Assembly: GCA_964400625.1 (NCBI GenBank)
Contig: CAYNUS010000003.1
Location: 62,001-126,000, forward strand
Origin: DYFX01 sp964400625
GTDB taxonomy: Bacteria > Patescibacteriota > Patescibacteriia > SG8-24 > DYFX01
Direction of reading: 5' to 3'
Length of the DNA stretch: 64,000 nucleotides
Positions 1 to 6,981 of this stretch are shown here, piece by piece (positions within the stretch are counted from its first letter, which is position 1; the number at the start of each line of letters is the position of its first letter). The position numbers were made by a program, and so were the translations under genes. Under the pieces are notes generated by a model that saw only the letters and a list, made by a program, of their open reading frames with translations, was not told the origin of the DNA and did no database searches.

Positions 1-187
1 GGGCGTCTTCCGCGGCGTCTTCGACGCCGGCGCCCCGCGCGTCACGGAGGCGATGAAGCTCGCCGCCGCCGAGGCGCTCGCCGCGCTCGTGCCCGCGCCT
101 TCCGCCGAGCGCATCATGCCGGACGCGCTCGACAAGGGCGCCGCTTCGGCCGTCGCCGCGGCCGTTTCACGCGCCGCGCGCGGATGA
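1..187 (+). CDS. NAD(P)-dependent malic enzyme, C-terminal fragment
   Basis: This reading frame is open from the window edge and stops with TGA at 185-187, leaving about 61 residues. The fragment contains VTEAMKLAAAEALAAL, followed by an I-x-P-x-x-x-D stretch and a run of alanines and valines. That matches the C-terminal end of bacterial malic enzymes (malate to pyruvate plus CO2). The catalytic and nucleotide-binding parts lie outside the window, so cofactor preference cannot be judged. The family call rests on this tail only. Confidence 0.6.
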   Translation, partial: GVFRGVFDAGAPRVTEAMKLAAAEALAALVPAPSAERIMPDALDKGAASAVAAAVSRAARG

Positions 188-213
188 GGTAGAATGGGTT
201 CGAACGACCCCGC

Positions 214-1128
214 ATGAAACGCGCCCACGTCCTCCTCGCGATCCTCATCGTCCTGGCCGCCATCGGCTACGGACCCGTCATGACGCGCATCCGCGAAGCG
301 CGCGGCTTGGCTTCCGGCGGCGGGCCGACGACCTGCGAATACGAAGGCCGCACCTACCGCCTCGAGGAACAGCGCCGCGCCGCCGACGGCTGCAACGTCT
401 GCAGCTGCGGCGAGACGGGCTGGGCCTGCACCAAGATCGCCTGCGTCCCGGGCGGCCCCGGCATCGGCACGGTCTCCGGCACGCTCGCGTATCCCAGCGA
501 AGTCCTCCCGGCCCAGCGCGTCTGCGCGCTGAACGTCGTCGACGAGAAGGAATACTGCCTGCAGACGACCGAAGGGGAATCCTCGTACGCGATCCCCGTG
601 CCGGAAGGCGAGTACCAGGTCTACGCCGCCCTCGAGGACGACGCGACCGGCAAGCGCGCGTACTTCTCGGAGTTCGTCCGCTGCGGGCTGAAGGCGGAAT
701 GCAAGGACCATTCGCCGGTGACGGTCCTCGTGAAGACGGGCGAGACCGCCGAAGCGCATCCGCACGACTGGTACGCGACGGTGCAGATCGACGGCCTCCT
801 CGTCGCCCCGTCGCGCTGGGAGTACTCGACGCACAACTACTATCCGGGCTCGTCGTTCCTCGTGACCTCGCGCGGCCTCGCGTCGGTCGAGATCTCCTTC
901 ACGCCGTACCCGCCCGTCGAGGACGCGGCCTACGCCCTGATCGGCGCCGCGTCGCTCCTGAAGGAGGAACGCGGCATCCAGACATGGTCGCTCGCGGTCC
1001 CCGAAGGCTTCCAGGCGATGCGCGTACGCGCCAAAGGCGCCGCGGAGAACGGCGAATTCCTGATGAGCCGCGACCTGCGCATCGTCCGTCCGATCGCGAC
1101 CGCCTCGGCCAGCTCCACGCTCCGATAA
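214..1128 (+). CDS. Membrane-anchored surface protein with vWC/pacifastin-like Cys domain
   Basis: The 304-residue protein begins with a hydrophobic segment (residues 6-22) that would serve as a signal anchor. Residues about 41-77 form a six-cysteine module, CEYEGRTYR then DGCNVCSCGETGWACTKIAC. This follows the C-x-G-x-x-Y ... DGCN-x-C-x-C ... C-T-x-x-x-C pattern of von Willebrand type C or pacifastin-like domains. The rest is predicted beta-rich and unrecognised. There is no Shine-Dalgarno sequence before the ATG. TAGAAT at 192-197 could be a -10 box. It follows the malic enzyme by 26 nt. Such modules mostly mediate protein binding, so an extracellular binding role is inferred. Confidence 0.7.
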   Translation: MKRAHVLLAILIVLAAIGYGPVMTRIREARGLASGGGPTTCEYEGRTYRLEEQRRAADGCNVCSCGETGWACTKIACVPGGPGIGTVSGTLAYPSEVLPAQRVCALNVVDEKEYCLQTTEGESSYAIPVPEGEYQVYAALEDDATGKRAYFSEFVRCGLKAECKDHSPVTVLVKTGETAEAHPHDWYATVQIDGLLVAPSRWEYSTHNYYPGSSFLVTSRGLASVEISFTPYPPVEDAAYALIGAASLLKEERGIQTWSLAVPEGFQAMRVRAKGAAENGEFLMSRDLRIVRPIATASASSTLR

Positions 1129-1129
1129 G

Positions 1130-1157
1130 AAAACCGCGGGTCTAGGCCCGCGGTTTC
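1130..1157. terminator. Bidirectional terminator
   Basis: AACCGCGGG and CCCGCGGTT form a stem with a T-run on each side. It serves the plus gene ending at 1128 and the convergent minus gene, whose TAG stop lies in the loop. Confidence 0.85.
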
Positions 1158-2284
1158 GCGATTTCGGCGCGTACGTGCGCCAGGATCTCGGCCTCCGCCT
1201 CGCCGATCGATTTCCCCTTGATGAGGCAGACGGCGTGCGTGCGCCCGCCCTCGCCGTCCCAGCGCGAGGCGAGCGCCGCGGCTTCGCGGCGGATCTCGCT
1301 CCTGATGACGCAGCAGATCTCGCCGCCTTCCTTCTCGTAGATGAGGACGACCGTCTCGGCGTCGGGCGAGGAGAGGATGAGCTCGTCGATGACGTCGCCG
1401 AGCGCGGCTTCGCCGGCGCCGGCGAGCGCGAAGTCCTGGCGCGTGAGCACGCTCGAGACGAGCTTGAGCGCGGGATCGGACTTCAGCCGGGCGAGGGCGC
1501 GGCCCCAGAGCTTGAGCGCGGGGATCGTCTTCGTGCGGTAGAGGCTCGAGACGATGACGTCGCGCTTCGCTCCGGCGGCGACGAGTTCCGAGGCGGCGGA
1601 GAGCGTCTGCGGCGTGATGGCGCCGGAGCGGAAGCTGCGCGTCTTGGCGACGATGCCTGTCAGGAGCGCGGTGGCGAGGTCGGCGTCGACGGGGCGTCCC
1701 AGTTCGCGCACGAGGCGGTAGACCACCTCGCTCGAGGCGGCGGCGGTCGTGTCGACGCAGTTCACCTGGCCGTACATCTCGTTGGCGGGGGAATGGTCGA
1801 GGTTCAGGATCGGCGTACGGAAGAAGAAATCCGCCGCGACGTCGCGGATGCCGCCGAGCGAGACGGCGTCGGGCGTGTCGATCGCGATGATGAGGTCGTG
1901 CCGGTAGTCGGTCGTGCCGGTCTTCACCTGCGAGGCGTCGAGCGTACCGTGCTTCGGCGTGAGATAGATGTGCAGGAAACCGTCCTTGGCCTCGTACGAA
2001 AGCTCGCCGATGCGGCTCTTCTGCGCGTCGACGGAAATCACGAAGGTGCGGAGCCCCGACATCTCCGGGCGCACGCGCTTCAGCTGGGGGAGGAAGGCGA
2101 GATGCTCCGGCGGCGCGAAACCGTCGCAGACGATCTCCGCCTTCTTGCCCATGCCTTCGAGCGTCGTGGCGAGGCCCACGGCGGCCGCGGCCGCGTCCGC
2201 GTTCCAGTCCTTCCGGAACACGATCAAGGGCCGCTCGGCTTTCCGAAGCTGATCCAACACCTGTTGTCGTTCGGACAAGGCCAT
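1142..2284 (-). CDS. DHH-family phosphoesterase with degenerate active site
   Basis: This 380-residue protein has the two-domain layout of NrnA-like DHH phosphoesterases (nanoRNA/pAp hydrolysis). The metal-binding motifs are eroded. The first motif reads RKDWNADAAAAAVGL instead of H-x-x-P-D-G-D-x-x-G-S. The DHH motif reads NLDHSPANE instead of DHHxxN. The DHHA1 glycine motif reads GEGGRTHA instead of GGGHxxAAG. A second, intact family member lies at 12888-13859. The protein may bind rather than hydrolyse its ligand, or use another chemistry. The promoter is TTGACG-17-TAAGGT at 2312-2340. No strong Shine-Dalgarno sequence is seen. Confidence 0.8.
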   Translation of the reverse strand: MALSERQQVLDQLRKAERPLIVFRKDWNADAAAAAVGLATTLEGMGKKAEIVCDGFAPPEHLAFLPQLKRVRPEMSGLRTFVISVDAQKSRIGELSYEAKDGFLHIYLTPKHGTLDASQVKTGTTDYRHDLIIAIDTPDAVSLGGIRDVAADFFFRTPILNLDHSPANEMYGQVNCVDTTAAASSEVVYRLVRELGRPVDADLATALLTGIVAKTRSFRSGAITPQTLSAASELVAAGAKRDVIVSSLYRTKTIPALKLWGRALARLKSDPALKLVSSVLTRQDFALAGAGEAALGDVIDELILSSPDAETVVLIYEKEGGEICCVIRSEIRREAAALASRWDGEGGRTHAVCLIKGKSIGEAEAEILAHVRAEIAKPRA

Positions 2285-2311
2285 CGTGCCGGGAAAAACG
2301 GATGAGGGGTC

Positions 2312-2340
2312 ACCTTAGCTCGCACCGGAAAACGCGTCAA
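2312..2340 (-). promoter_or_regulatory. Promoter for the DHH-like gene
   Basis: TTGACG (2335-2340) and TAAGGT (2312-2317) are 17 nt apart on the minus strand, 28 nt before the ATG. Confidence 0.75.
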
Positions 2341-2359
2341 GAATCGGGGTCGGGAACGA

Positions 2360-2388
2360 AAAAGCCGCCTTCCGTGGGAAGGCGGCGG
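2360..2388 (-). terminator. Intrinsic terminator
   Basis: GCCGCCTTCC pairs with GGAAGGCGGC around a CACG loop, followed by TTTTT on the minus strand, directly after the stop of the gene ending at 2391. Confidence 0.9.
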
Positions 2389-2390
2389 GT

Positions 2391-3140
2391 CTAGACGGCC
2401 GGCGCGATCTGCCAGGGCCAGGCGACCGCTTGCCAGCGGCCGTCCGCGACGCAGAGCTTCCAGTCCAGGCCGGCATGCTCGGCGGGCTCGGTCTCGCGGC
2501 TCAAGGTGACGGAGCCTTCGAAGGCGTACCCGGTCAGCTCGGCCAGGACGTTCCCGGCGCGGACGCGCGTCCCGAGCTCGATCGGCTTCACGGCCGGACG
2601 GAGCCCGCTACGGAGGCCGATCTGGTAGCCGGCCCGCTCGACGACGCCGAGGTAGAGCGCGTGGCCGATCGGCGTCGCGCCTGGCGCGCGCAGCGCCTGC
2701 AGGAAGTGCGGGTCCGTGCCGCCGCGCGGCTTGGTCAGCTGTCCGACGAGCAGGGTCATCGCGGAGAGCGCGTGCCGGATCGGCCGCTTGAGAGCGTCCG
2801 CATCGTGCGTCAGCGCGTGGCGGTCGGACAACGCCTCGGCGTGCGCCGCATACATCAGCCTCCAGTAGAGTCCGATGTCCAGACGCGACTCCCAGGGGAG
2901 GCCGGTGCCGGAGCGCCTGAGCCGATCGCGCGCGGACGCCTCGACCGGAACGACGAAGTCCTGCACGGCGTCCCAGACGAAGTCCTGGAGCGCCGCGAGA
3001 CTCGCGATCTTCCCGTCGGCCATCTGCGCATGGAGCGCGAGGCCCTTCTTCATGATCCAGCGCTCCGTATGGGCGCAGAGCTCCTGCATGGCCGGGTCGT
3101 CGGAATACTTCTGGTTCGAAGGTGCGGGGTCCTCGAGCAT
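2391..3140 (-). CDS. Hypothetical protein, 249 aa
   Basis: I do not recognise this protein. It lacks a signal peptide or membrane segments and looks soluble, with an alpha-helical first half rich in Ala, His and Arg. The C-terminal 60 residues resemble a small beta domain (VRAGNVLAELTGYAFEGSV). I chose the ATG at 3140 over the in-frame upstream ATG because GAGGAGG sits 5 nt before it. The longer start would also place the -10 box inside the gene. The promoter is at 3170-3198 and a terminator follows. It is transcribed alone. Confidence 0.75.
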   Translation of the reverse strand: MLEDPAPSNQKYSDDPAMQELCAHTERWIMKKGLALHAQMADGKIASLAALQDFVWDAVQDFVVPVEASARDRLRRSGTGLPWESRLDIGLYWRLMYAAHAEALSDRHALTHDADALKRPIRHALSAMTLLVGQLTKPRGGTDPHFLQALRAPGATPIGHALYLGVVERAGYQIGLRSGLRPAVKPIELGTRVRAGNVLAELTGYAFEGSVTLSRETEPAEHAGLDWKLCVADGRWQAVAWPWQIAPAV

Positions 3141-3169
3141 CCATCCTCCTCGTTGTTTCGGGACGCTTG

Positions 3170-3198
3170 AACCTAGCACCGCCGGACCCGAAGGTCAA
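3170..3198 (-). promoter_or_regulatory. Promoter TTGACC-17-TAGGTT
   Basis: The -35 box TTGACC (3193-3198) contains the TGA stop (3195-3197) of the small upstream gene. TAGGTT lies at 3170-3175, giving a 17 nt spacer. Confidence 0.75.
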
Positions 3199-3377
3199 GG
3201 CGCGGTCCTTGCGGGTACCTGCTCGTACGGCGTCGGATCGAAGTCGGTCGCGCAGCAGTCGGCGACGGGTTCGGAGATGTCGAACAGGTCGACCGTGAAC
3301 GAGACGAGGCCGGCGGCCGCGATGAGCGCGACCGCGAGGACGAGCGGGCGGTATTTCTGCGGGATCTTGGTGAGCAT
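3195..3377 (-). CDS. Small single-pass membrane protein, 60 aa
   Basis: One hydrophobic segment covers residues 11-29 (LVLAVALIAAAGLVSFTVD), after a basic N-terminus, so the C-terminus probably faces outward. The tail contains a CC pair. AAGGGA sits 4 nt before the ATG. A promoter TTGACA-18-TACCGA lies at 3386-3415. The stop codon overlaps the next gene's -35 box. No function can be proposed. Confidence 0.6.
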   Translation of the reverse strand: MLTKIPQKYRPLVLAVALIAAAGLVSFTVDLFDISEPVADCCATDFDPTPYEQVPARTAP

Positions 3378-3435
3378 ATGTCCCTTCGGTAACAGTTCCC
3401 GCCGACGGATGTCAACGGGCGGATGGGTGAAAAGA

Positions 3436-3469
3436 GGATCGACCGGCCGGATGGCCGACCGGTCAATCC
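3436..3469 (-). terminator. Intrinsic terminator of the amidase gene
   Basis: GGATTGACCGG pairs with CCGGTCGATCC around a GC-rich loop, then TCTTTT on the minus strand. The amidase stop codon (3463-3465) lies in the stem. Confidence 0.75.
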
Positions 3470-4239
3470 TTGATGCGGATGAGCAGCACGCTGCAGGCGT
3501 TGCCGAGGCTTCCCTGGTTCTTCTTGGAGTCCCAGGGCACGTGCAGGGCGTCGTTCGAATGGTAGGAGACGAGCGGCTGGCCGCGGCCGTCGAACCCTGA
3601 GACGACCGTCGCGTGGTTGTAGGTCGCTTCCGGAGGACAGCTGTAGCCCGCCGCCGCGTCCCGCAGGCGGTAGAAGATGAGATCGCCGATCTTCAGCTCG
3701 CGGACGTCCTTCACGACCTCGCCGCGGCGCGAGACCGAGAGGAGCTCGTGGATGAGCGGATAGACCTGCCGCCAGCTGTCGCTGCTGTTCCATGGGCGGC
3801 ACCCGCCGTTGGACCACCAGCCGGACGCCCCGGTGCGCATCGGCAGTCCTCCATGCCACAGCACCTGCGAAGCGAAGTTCGTGCAGTCCGCCGCGACCTT
3901 CACGGGACGATCGCCGTCCAGCGTCCAGTCGCCGCAGTAGTCGAAGCGCGGGTTCGGATCCTTGGCGTAGCGCTCGATGTACCAGAGCGCGCGCTTGCGG
4001 TCGTATCCTCCGGCCGCGGCGCGAGGGGAGCCGCCGTCGTCCGCCGTGAGCGCCGAGGACGATTCGCCCGTCCGCTCGCTCCAGAGCTCCTCTTTCGGAT
4101 AGGCCTGCGGGATCGGCTCCTCGTCCTGCGGCATGCAGCCGCCGAGGCCCAAGGCCAGCATGCCCGCGAAGCAGGCGATGACGATCCCGACGCAGAGCGT
4201 CATGATCGCGTTCTCGGTGCGTTTCGTTCCCTTGCGCAT
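3463..4239 (-). CDS. Lipoprotein with putative amidase domain (Amidase_6-like)
   Basis: The protein starts at 4239, where GGAGGAAGAAG precedes the ATG, giving 258 residues. A basic N-terminus, a hydrophobic core and the lipobox LGLGGC mark it as a lipoprotein. The mature part begins with YDRKRALWYIERYAKDPNPRF and then DCTNFASQVLWHGG, the N-terminal signature of putative amidases (PF12671-like) with the catalytic Cys in DCTNFASQ. The motif YNHATVVSGF supplies the likely catalytic His. It probably cleaves amide bonds in cell-wall or surface material. A perfect 10-bp inverted repeat overlaps its promoter region. Confidence 0.8.
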   Translation of the reverse strand: MRKGTKRTENAIMTLCVGIVIACFAGMLALGLGGCMPQDEEPIPQAYPKEELWSERTGESSSALTADDGGSPRAAAGGYDRKRALWYIERYAKDPNPRFDYCGDWTLDGDRPVKVAADCTNFASQVLWHGGLPMRTGASGWWSNGGCRPWNSSDSWRQVYPLIHELLSVSRRGEVVKDVRELKIGDLIFYRLRDAAAGYSCPPEATYNHATVVSGFDGRGQPLVSYHSNDALHVPWDSKKNQGSLGNACSVLLIRIKD

Positions 4240-4311
4240 CTTCTTCCTCCGTTCCTGGAAAGATCTCGCCGGCACCATCGCCAGCCCCGGGGTCCTAGCA
4301 CAGGTACCTCT

Positions 4312-4337
4312 AAATGTGTCAAGAGGCTGACACATTT
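4312..4337. promoter_or_regulatory. Perfect palindrome overlapping a promoter (candidate operator)
   Basis: AAATGTGTCA (4312-4321) and TGACACATTT (4328-4337) form a perfect inverted repeat with a 6-nt centre. On the minus strand the TTGACA -35 box (4317-4322) lies inside it and TAGGAC (4292-4297) follows 19 nt later. There is no U-tract, which argues against a terminator. A repressor site for the amidase lipoprotein gene is the simplest reading. Confidence 0.5.
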
Positions 4338-4370
4338 ATGGCGCGCGAGAATGAAAAAACAGCGGAAACG

Positions 4371-4964
4371 CTAGGGTTTCTCGCTGTCGAGCAGGCGCTG
4401 GACGATGGCCGGGCGCGCGTCGGGGACGTACGGCGCGAGCGCGCTCGGGTCGTCGTGGAAGTAGAGCGTGTGATCGGGGCACTCGCGAGGTTCCGGGTCC
4501 TCGTCCGATGCCGGACGCGCGCCCTGCGGCAGCGGCGACGGCTCGCGGAAGTAGCGGACGAGATAGGCGAGGCCCGTCTCGTCGTCGACGTGCGGGCCGA
4601 TGACGCGCACGGTGGCCTCGGGATCGACGCGGCAGGTGCTGCCGAACGGATACCGCCACTCGGCGTCGCCGACGCCGTCGTTCGGGTTCATCACCACGAC
4701 CTCGCCGCCCATGAGCAGGACGTAGGCCTTGCCGCTCTCGACTTTCGGCGCGTCGTCGGGAGCTTCGGCGGGCAGGGGATCGCCCGGCGTCCGCACGGCG
4801 GCGGCATCGAGCGAGCGGCGGAGCCCGTCGGCGCGGCTTTCGCAGGCGGAGAGCGCCGCCTTCTCCTGTTCGCAGGGGCACGGCGGCTTCGGCGTATCGG
4901 AGCCGAACCTGCAGGAAACGAGAAACGCGGCGCAGGCGATCAAGGATGGGACGCGAAAGGACAT
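4371..4964 (-). CDS. Hypothetical lipoprotein, 197 aa
   Basis: The signal peptide MSFRVPSLIACAAFLVSC ends in an LVSC lipobox. After it comes a Pro/Cys cluster (PPCPCEQEKAALSAC), a short helix resembling the spacer helix of lysis-type lipoproteins, and then a mostly beta domain with Cys pairs. AGGAGG lies 4 nt before the ATG. The gene has its own promoter at 4982-5010, nested in the khpA terminator. A small AGCG/CGCT hairpin with six T residues follows the stop (4355-4372). No function is recognised. Confidence 0.75.
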   Translation of the reverse strand: MSFRVPSLIACAAFLVSCRFGSDTPKPPCPCEQEKAALSACESRADGLRRSLDAAAVRTPGDPLPAEAPDDAPKVESGKAYVLLMGGEVVVMNPNDGVGDAEWRYPFGSTCRVDPEATVRVIGPHVDDETGLAYLVRYFREPSPLPQGARPASDEDPEPRECPDHTLYFHDDPSALAPYVPDARPAIVQRLLDSEKP

Positions 4965-4981
4965 GGGACCTCCTGCCCGGC

Positions 4982-5010
4982 AGGCTACAGAAACGAAACC
5001 GCCCCGGCAA
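4982..5010 (-). promoter_or_regulatory. Promoter TTGCCG-17-TAGCCT nested in a terminator
   Basis: The -35 box (5005-5010) lies in the loop of the khpA terminator hairpin. The -10 box is TAGCCT at 4982-4987. Confidence 0.65.
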
Positions 5011-5030
5011 GCGGGGCGGCTTTTTCTTCT
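4997..5030 (-). terminator. Terminator of khpA
   Basis: CCGCCCC pairs with GGGGCGG just past the khpA stop, followed by TTTCGTTT on the minus strand. Confidence 0.8.
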
Positions 5031-5365
5031 TACAGCTGGAGGTCGACGGCGGACGTGTCGATGTCCTCGCGTCGTTCCGGGTTCGGCGTGTTGGTCTCGC
5101 GGCGGTGCGTCGACCCTTCCGGCTCGTAGATCTTCAGGTTGACGCGGGCGTTGTTCTTCGCGCCGACGATCTTGAGCAGGGTGCGGATCGAGCGTGCCGT
5201 CTGGCCCTGGCGTCCGATGACGTACCCCATGTCCGCGGGGTTGACCTTGAGGGTGATGAGCACGCCGCGCTCATCGATCACGCGCTCGGTCTGGACGTCG
5301 TCCGGATGCCCGACGATGCCTTTGACCACGTACTCCACGAACTCCTGGTCCATCTCTCTTGCCAT
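5030..5365 (-). CDS. khpA: KH-domain RNA-binding protein KhpA
   Basis: This 111-residue protein has a single type II KH domain with the GxxG loop GRQG inside MGYVIGRQGQTARSIRTLL. That is the signature of KhpA/YlqC, a small RNA chaperone usually encoded just after rpsP. Here rpsP lies 1.6 kb upstream on the same strand, with two unrelated membrane-protein genes between. The last 30 residues are a charged, probably disordered extension. The Shine-Dalgarno sequence is weak (GAAAG). Confidence 0.92.
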   Translation of the reverse strand: MAREMDQEFVEYVVKGIVGHPDDVQTERVIDERGVLITLKVNPADMGYVIGRQGQTARSIRTLLKIVGAKNNARVNLKIYEPEGSTHRRETNTPNPERREDIDTSAVDLQL

Positions 5366-5465
5366 AGCTTTCGGTACGGATGAGTATCGTTACAGAGGTG
5401 ACTGCCGACCTGTTACAGTCGCCATTCACAGGATACCGAACCGCCGGAGGGGGGTCAATCGGAAA

Positions 5466-5492
5466 CGAAAAAGACCCCTGGAATCAGGAGTC
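5466..5492 (-). terminator. Terminator overlapping the stop codon
   Basis: GACTCCTG pairs with CAGGGGTC around ATTC, then TTTTT on the minus strand. The TGA stop of the gene ending at 5484 lies partly in the loop. Confidence 0.88.
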
Positions 5493-6101
5493 CGTGGAGC
5501 GGAGATCGATCGTCTCGACCGTCCCCCAGTCGCGGGGCGGCGGGACCGCCTGCGGCTTCGGCCCGGTCGCGAGGTTGAAGCGCCGCAGGGCCTCGGCGAC
5601 CTCGTCGCGGGTCCGCTGGAGCTTCGCGCGCTGGGCGCGAAGTCCGCGCAGGATGGGTTCGGAGACATCGTGGTTCCTGGCGGCGCGCGCGAGATCGTTC
5701 CAGTCGTACGACTTGAGGTTGATGTCGAGCATGGCGAGCTCGATCGCGCTCTCGGCCTCGGCCTCCCGCTTGAGCTGCGGGTCGACGGGCGGGATGGCGC
5801 GCGACTCCTCCGCGAAGCGGAAGGCGAGCACGCCGGCACCCGCGAGGGTGATGCCGGAGAAGACCGAGAAGAGCGTGCCGACGAGCGCGCCCATCGACGT
5901 CGTCCAGAAGTACGCCGAGAAGGCGCCGTAGAAGAAGGCGAAGAACAGGCAGAGGCCGACGAGCGCGGCGCAGGAAGCGGCGCGCGCCGTCGCGGCCCGC
6001 CGGTCCTGGAGCAGGCGTTCCAGCTCCGCGCGCCTCCCTTTCGGGTAGCTGGAGGAGGGGAAGGCGTCGAGGGGGCGGAGCGTGGCGTCGTGTGCGTTCA
6101 T
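5484..6101 (-). CDS. Membrane protein with two TM segments and a cytoplasmic helical tail
   Basis: The 205-residue protein has a charged N-terminal helix, two hydrophobic segments (about residues 43-64 and 69-94) and a helical C-terminal half rich in Arg, Glu and Leu that probably forms a coiled coil. The next gene upstream (6192-6890) has the same layout, so the two may be diverged paralogues. GGAGAGACGC precedes the ATG and the promoter is TTGACA-17-TAGCGT. No function is recognised. Confidence 0.75.
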   Translation of the reverse strand: MNAHDATLRPLDAFPSSSYPKGRRAELERLLQDRRAATARAASCAALVGLCLFFAFFYGAFSAYFWTTSMGALVGTLFSVFSGITLAGAGVLAFRFAEESRAIPPVDPQLKREAEAESAIELAMLDINLKSYDWNDLARAARNHDVSEPILRGLRAQRAKLQRTRDEVAEALRRFNLATGPKPQAVPPPRDWGTVETIDLRSTDS

Positions 6102-6132
6102 GCGTCTCTCCGGCTGAAAGGACTGGACTGTA

Positions 6133-6161
6133 CGCTAGGCGAAAACGCCGTACCTGTCAAT
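6133..6161 (-). promoter_or_regulatory. Promoter TTGACA-17-TAGCGT
   Basis: The boxes lie at 6156-6161 and 6133-6138 on the minus strand. Confidence 0.8.
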
Positions 6162-6169
6162 CCGGAAGA

Positions 6170-6195
6170 AAAAATGACCCTGCAGGCAGGGTCAT
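6170..6195 (-). terminator. Intrinsic terminator
   Basis: TGACCCTG pairs with CAGGGTCA, then a T-run on the minus strand. The first three bases of the stem are the TGA stop of the gene ending at 6192. Confidence 0.88.
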
Positions 6196-6890
6196 CCGTC
6201 GTCGGGGGAGTCGTCCGGCCGGGGCGCGGGGAGGGCCGCCGCGGGAAGCGCGTCCGAGGCTTCGAGGCGCAGGAGGCGTTCCGCCAGGCCATCGATCATG
6301 CGGTCGATCTCTTCCTTGCGGGCGACGAGGGCGGCGCGATCGGCCATGAGTCCGCGCATCGCGGCCACGAGCCCTTCGGCCTGGACCTTGGAGCCGTGCT
6401 CCGACCATTCGATGTCGCGCGCTTCCGGGACGAGATGCAGGAGCTGCCAGCCCGAGACCTCGAGCCTCAGCGCCTCCACCTGGCGGTTCCAGGCGAGAGC
6501 GTCGGCGTTCCAGTCGCGGATGCGGCTCCACGCGCCGTCTTCGAGCTGGGCGGATGCGGCGTCGGTGCCGGAGGGCAAGGCTTGCTGGAGGCGCGGACCG
6601 AACGTGAGGCGCAGGAAGGCGCGCGCGGCGGCGAAGCCCGAGAGCACGCCAGGCGACATCATGGCGATGACGAACCAGAGCGGCACCCACGGGCCGGTGA
6701 GGAGCCAGGCCATGACGCCGAAGGCCCCGGCCGCGCCGGTGAAGATCGCCAGCTCCGTGCGCCGTTCGCCCTGCTTCCGGGCGTGCTCCGCCGCCTCGCG
6801 TCCGCCGGCTTCGGGGACGCTGCGCGGACCGTACGGCGCGAGACGCGGCAAGGCCGCATCGAAGATCTCGAGGAGATCGCGATCGGTCAT
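6192..6890 (-). CDS. Membrane protein with two TM segments and a helical tail
   Basis: The 232-residue protein has a polar N-terminal region, two hydrophobic segments (about residues 47-65 and 70-92) and a long alpha-helical C-terminal part (RALVARKEEIDRMIDGL-like heptads). It ends in a Pro/Asp-rich tail. The layout resembles its neighbour at 5484-6101. AAGGAGG precedes the ATG and the promoter is TTGACG-17-TAGGTT (6919-6947). It sits between rpsP and khpA, which are normally adjacent. Confidence 0.75.
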   Translation of the reverse strand: MTDRDLLEIFDAALPRLAPYGPRSVPEAGGREAAEHARKQGERRTELAIFTGAAGAFGVMAWLLTGPWVPLWFVIAMMSPGVLSGFAAARAFLRLTFGPRLQQALPSGTDAASAQLEDGAWSRIRDWNADALAWNRQVEALRLEVSGWQLLHLVPEARDIEWSEHGSKVQAEGLVAAMRGLMADRAALVARKEEIDRMIDGLAERLLRLEASDALPAAALPAPRPDDSPDDG

Positions 6891-6918
6891 GCGGTGCCTC
6901 CTTCAAAAGGACGCGTCC

Positions 6919-6947
6919 AACCTAACCCGGACCCCGCATCGCGTCAA
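6919..6947 (-). promoter_or_regulatory. Promoter TTGACG-17-TAGGTT
   Basis: The boxes lie at 6942-6947 and 6919-6924 on the minus strand, upstream of the gene starting at 6890. Confidence 0.8.
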
Positions 6948-6950
6948 ACG

Positions 6951-6976
6951 AAAACCCCGTCGCGCGGACGGGGTTT
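6951..6976 (-). terminator. Terminator of rpsP
   Basis: AACCCCGTC and GACGGGGTT form a stem followed by TTTTCG on the minus strand, just after the rpsP stop. Confidence 0.85.
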
Positions 6977-6981
6977 CTGGC

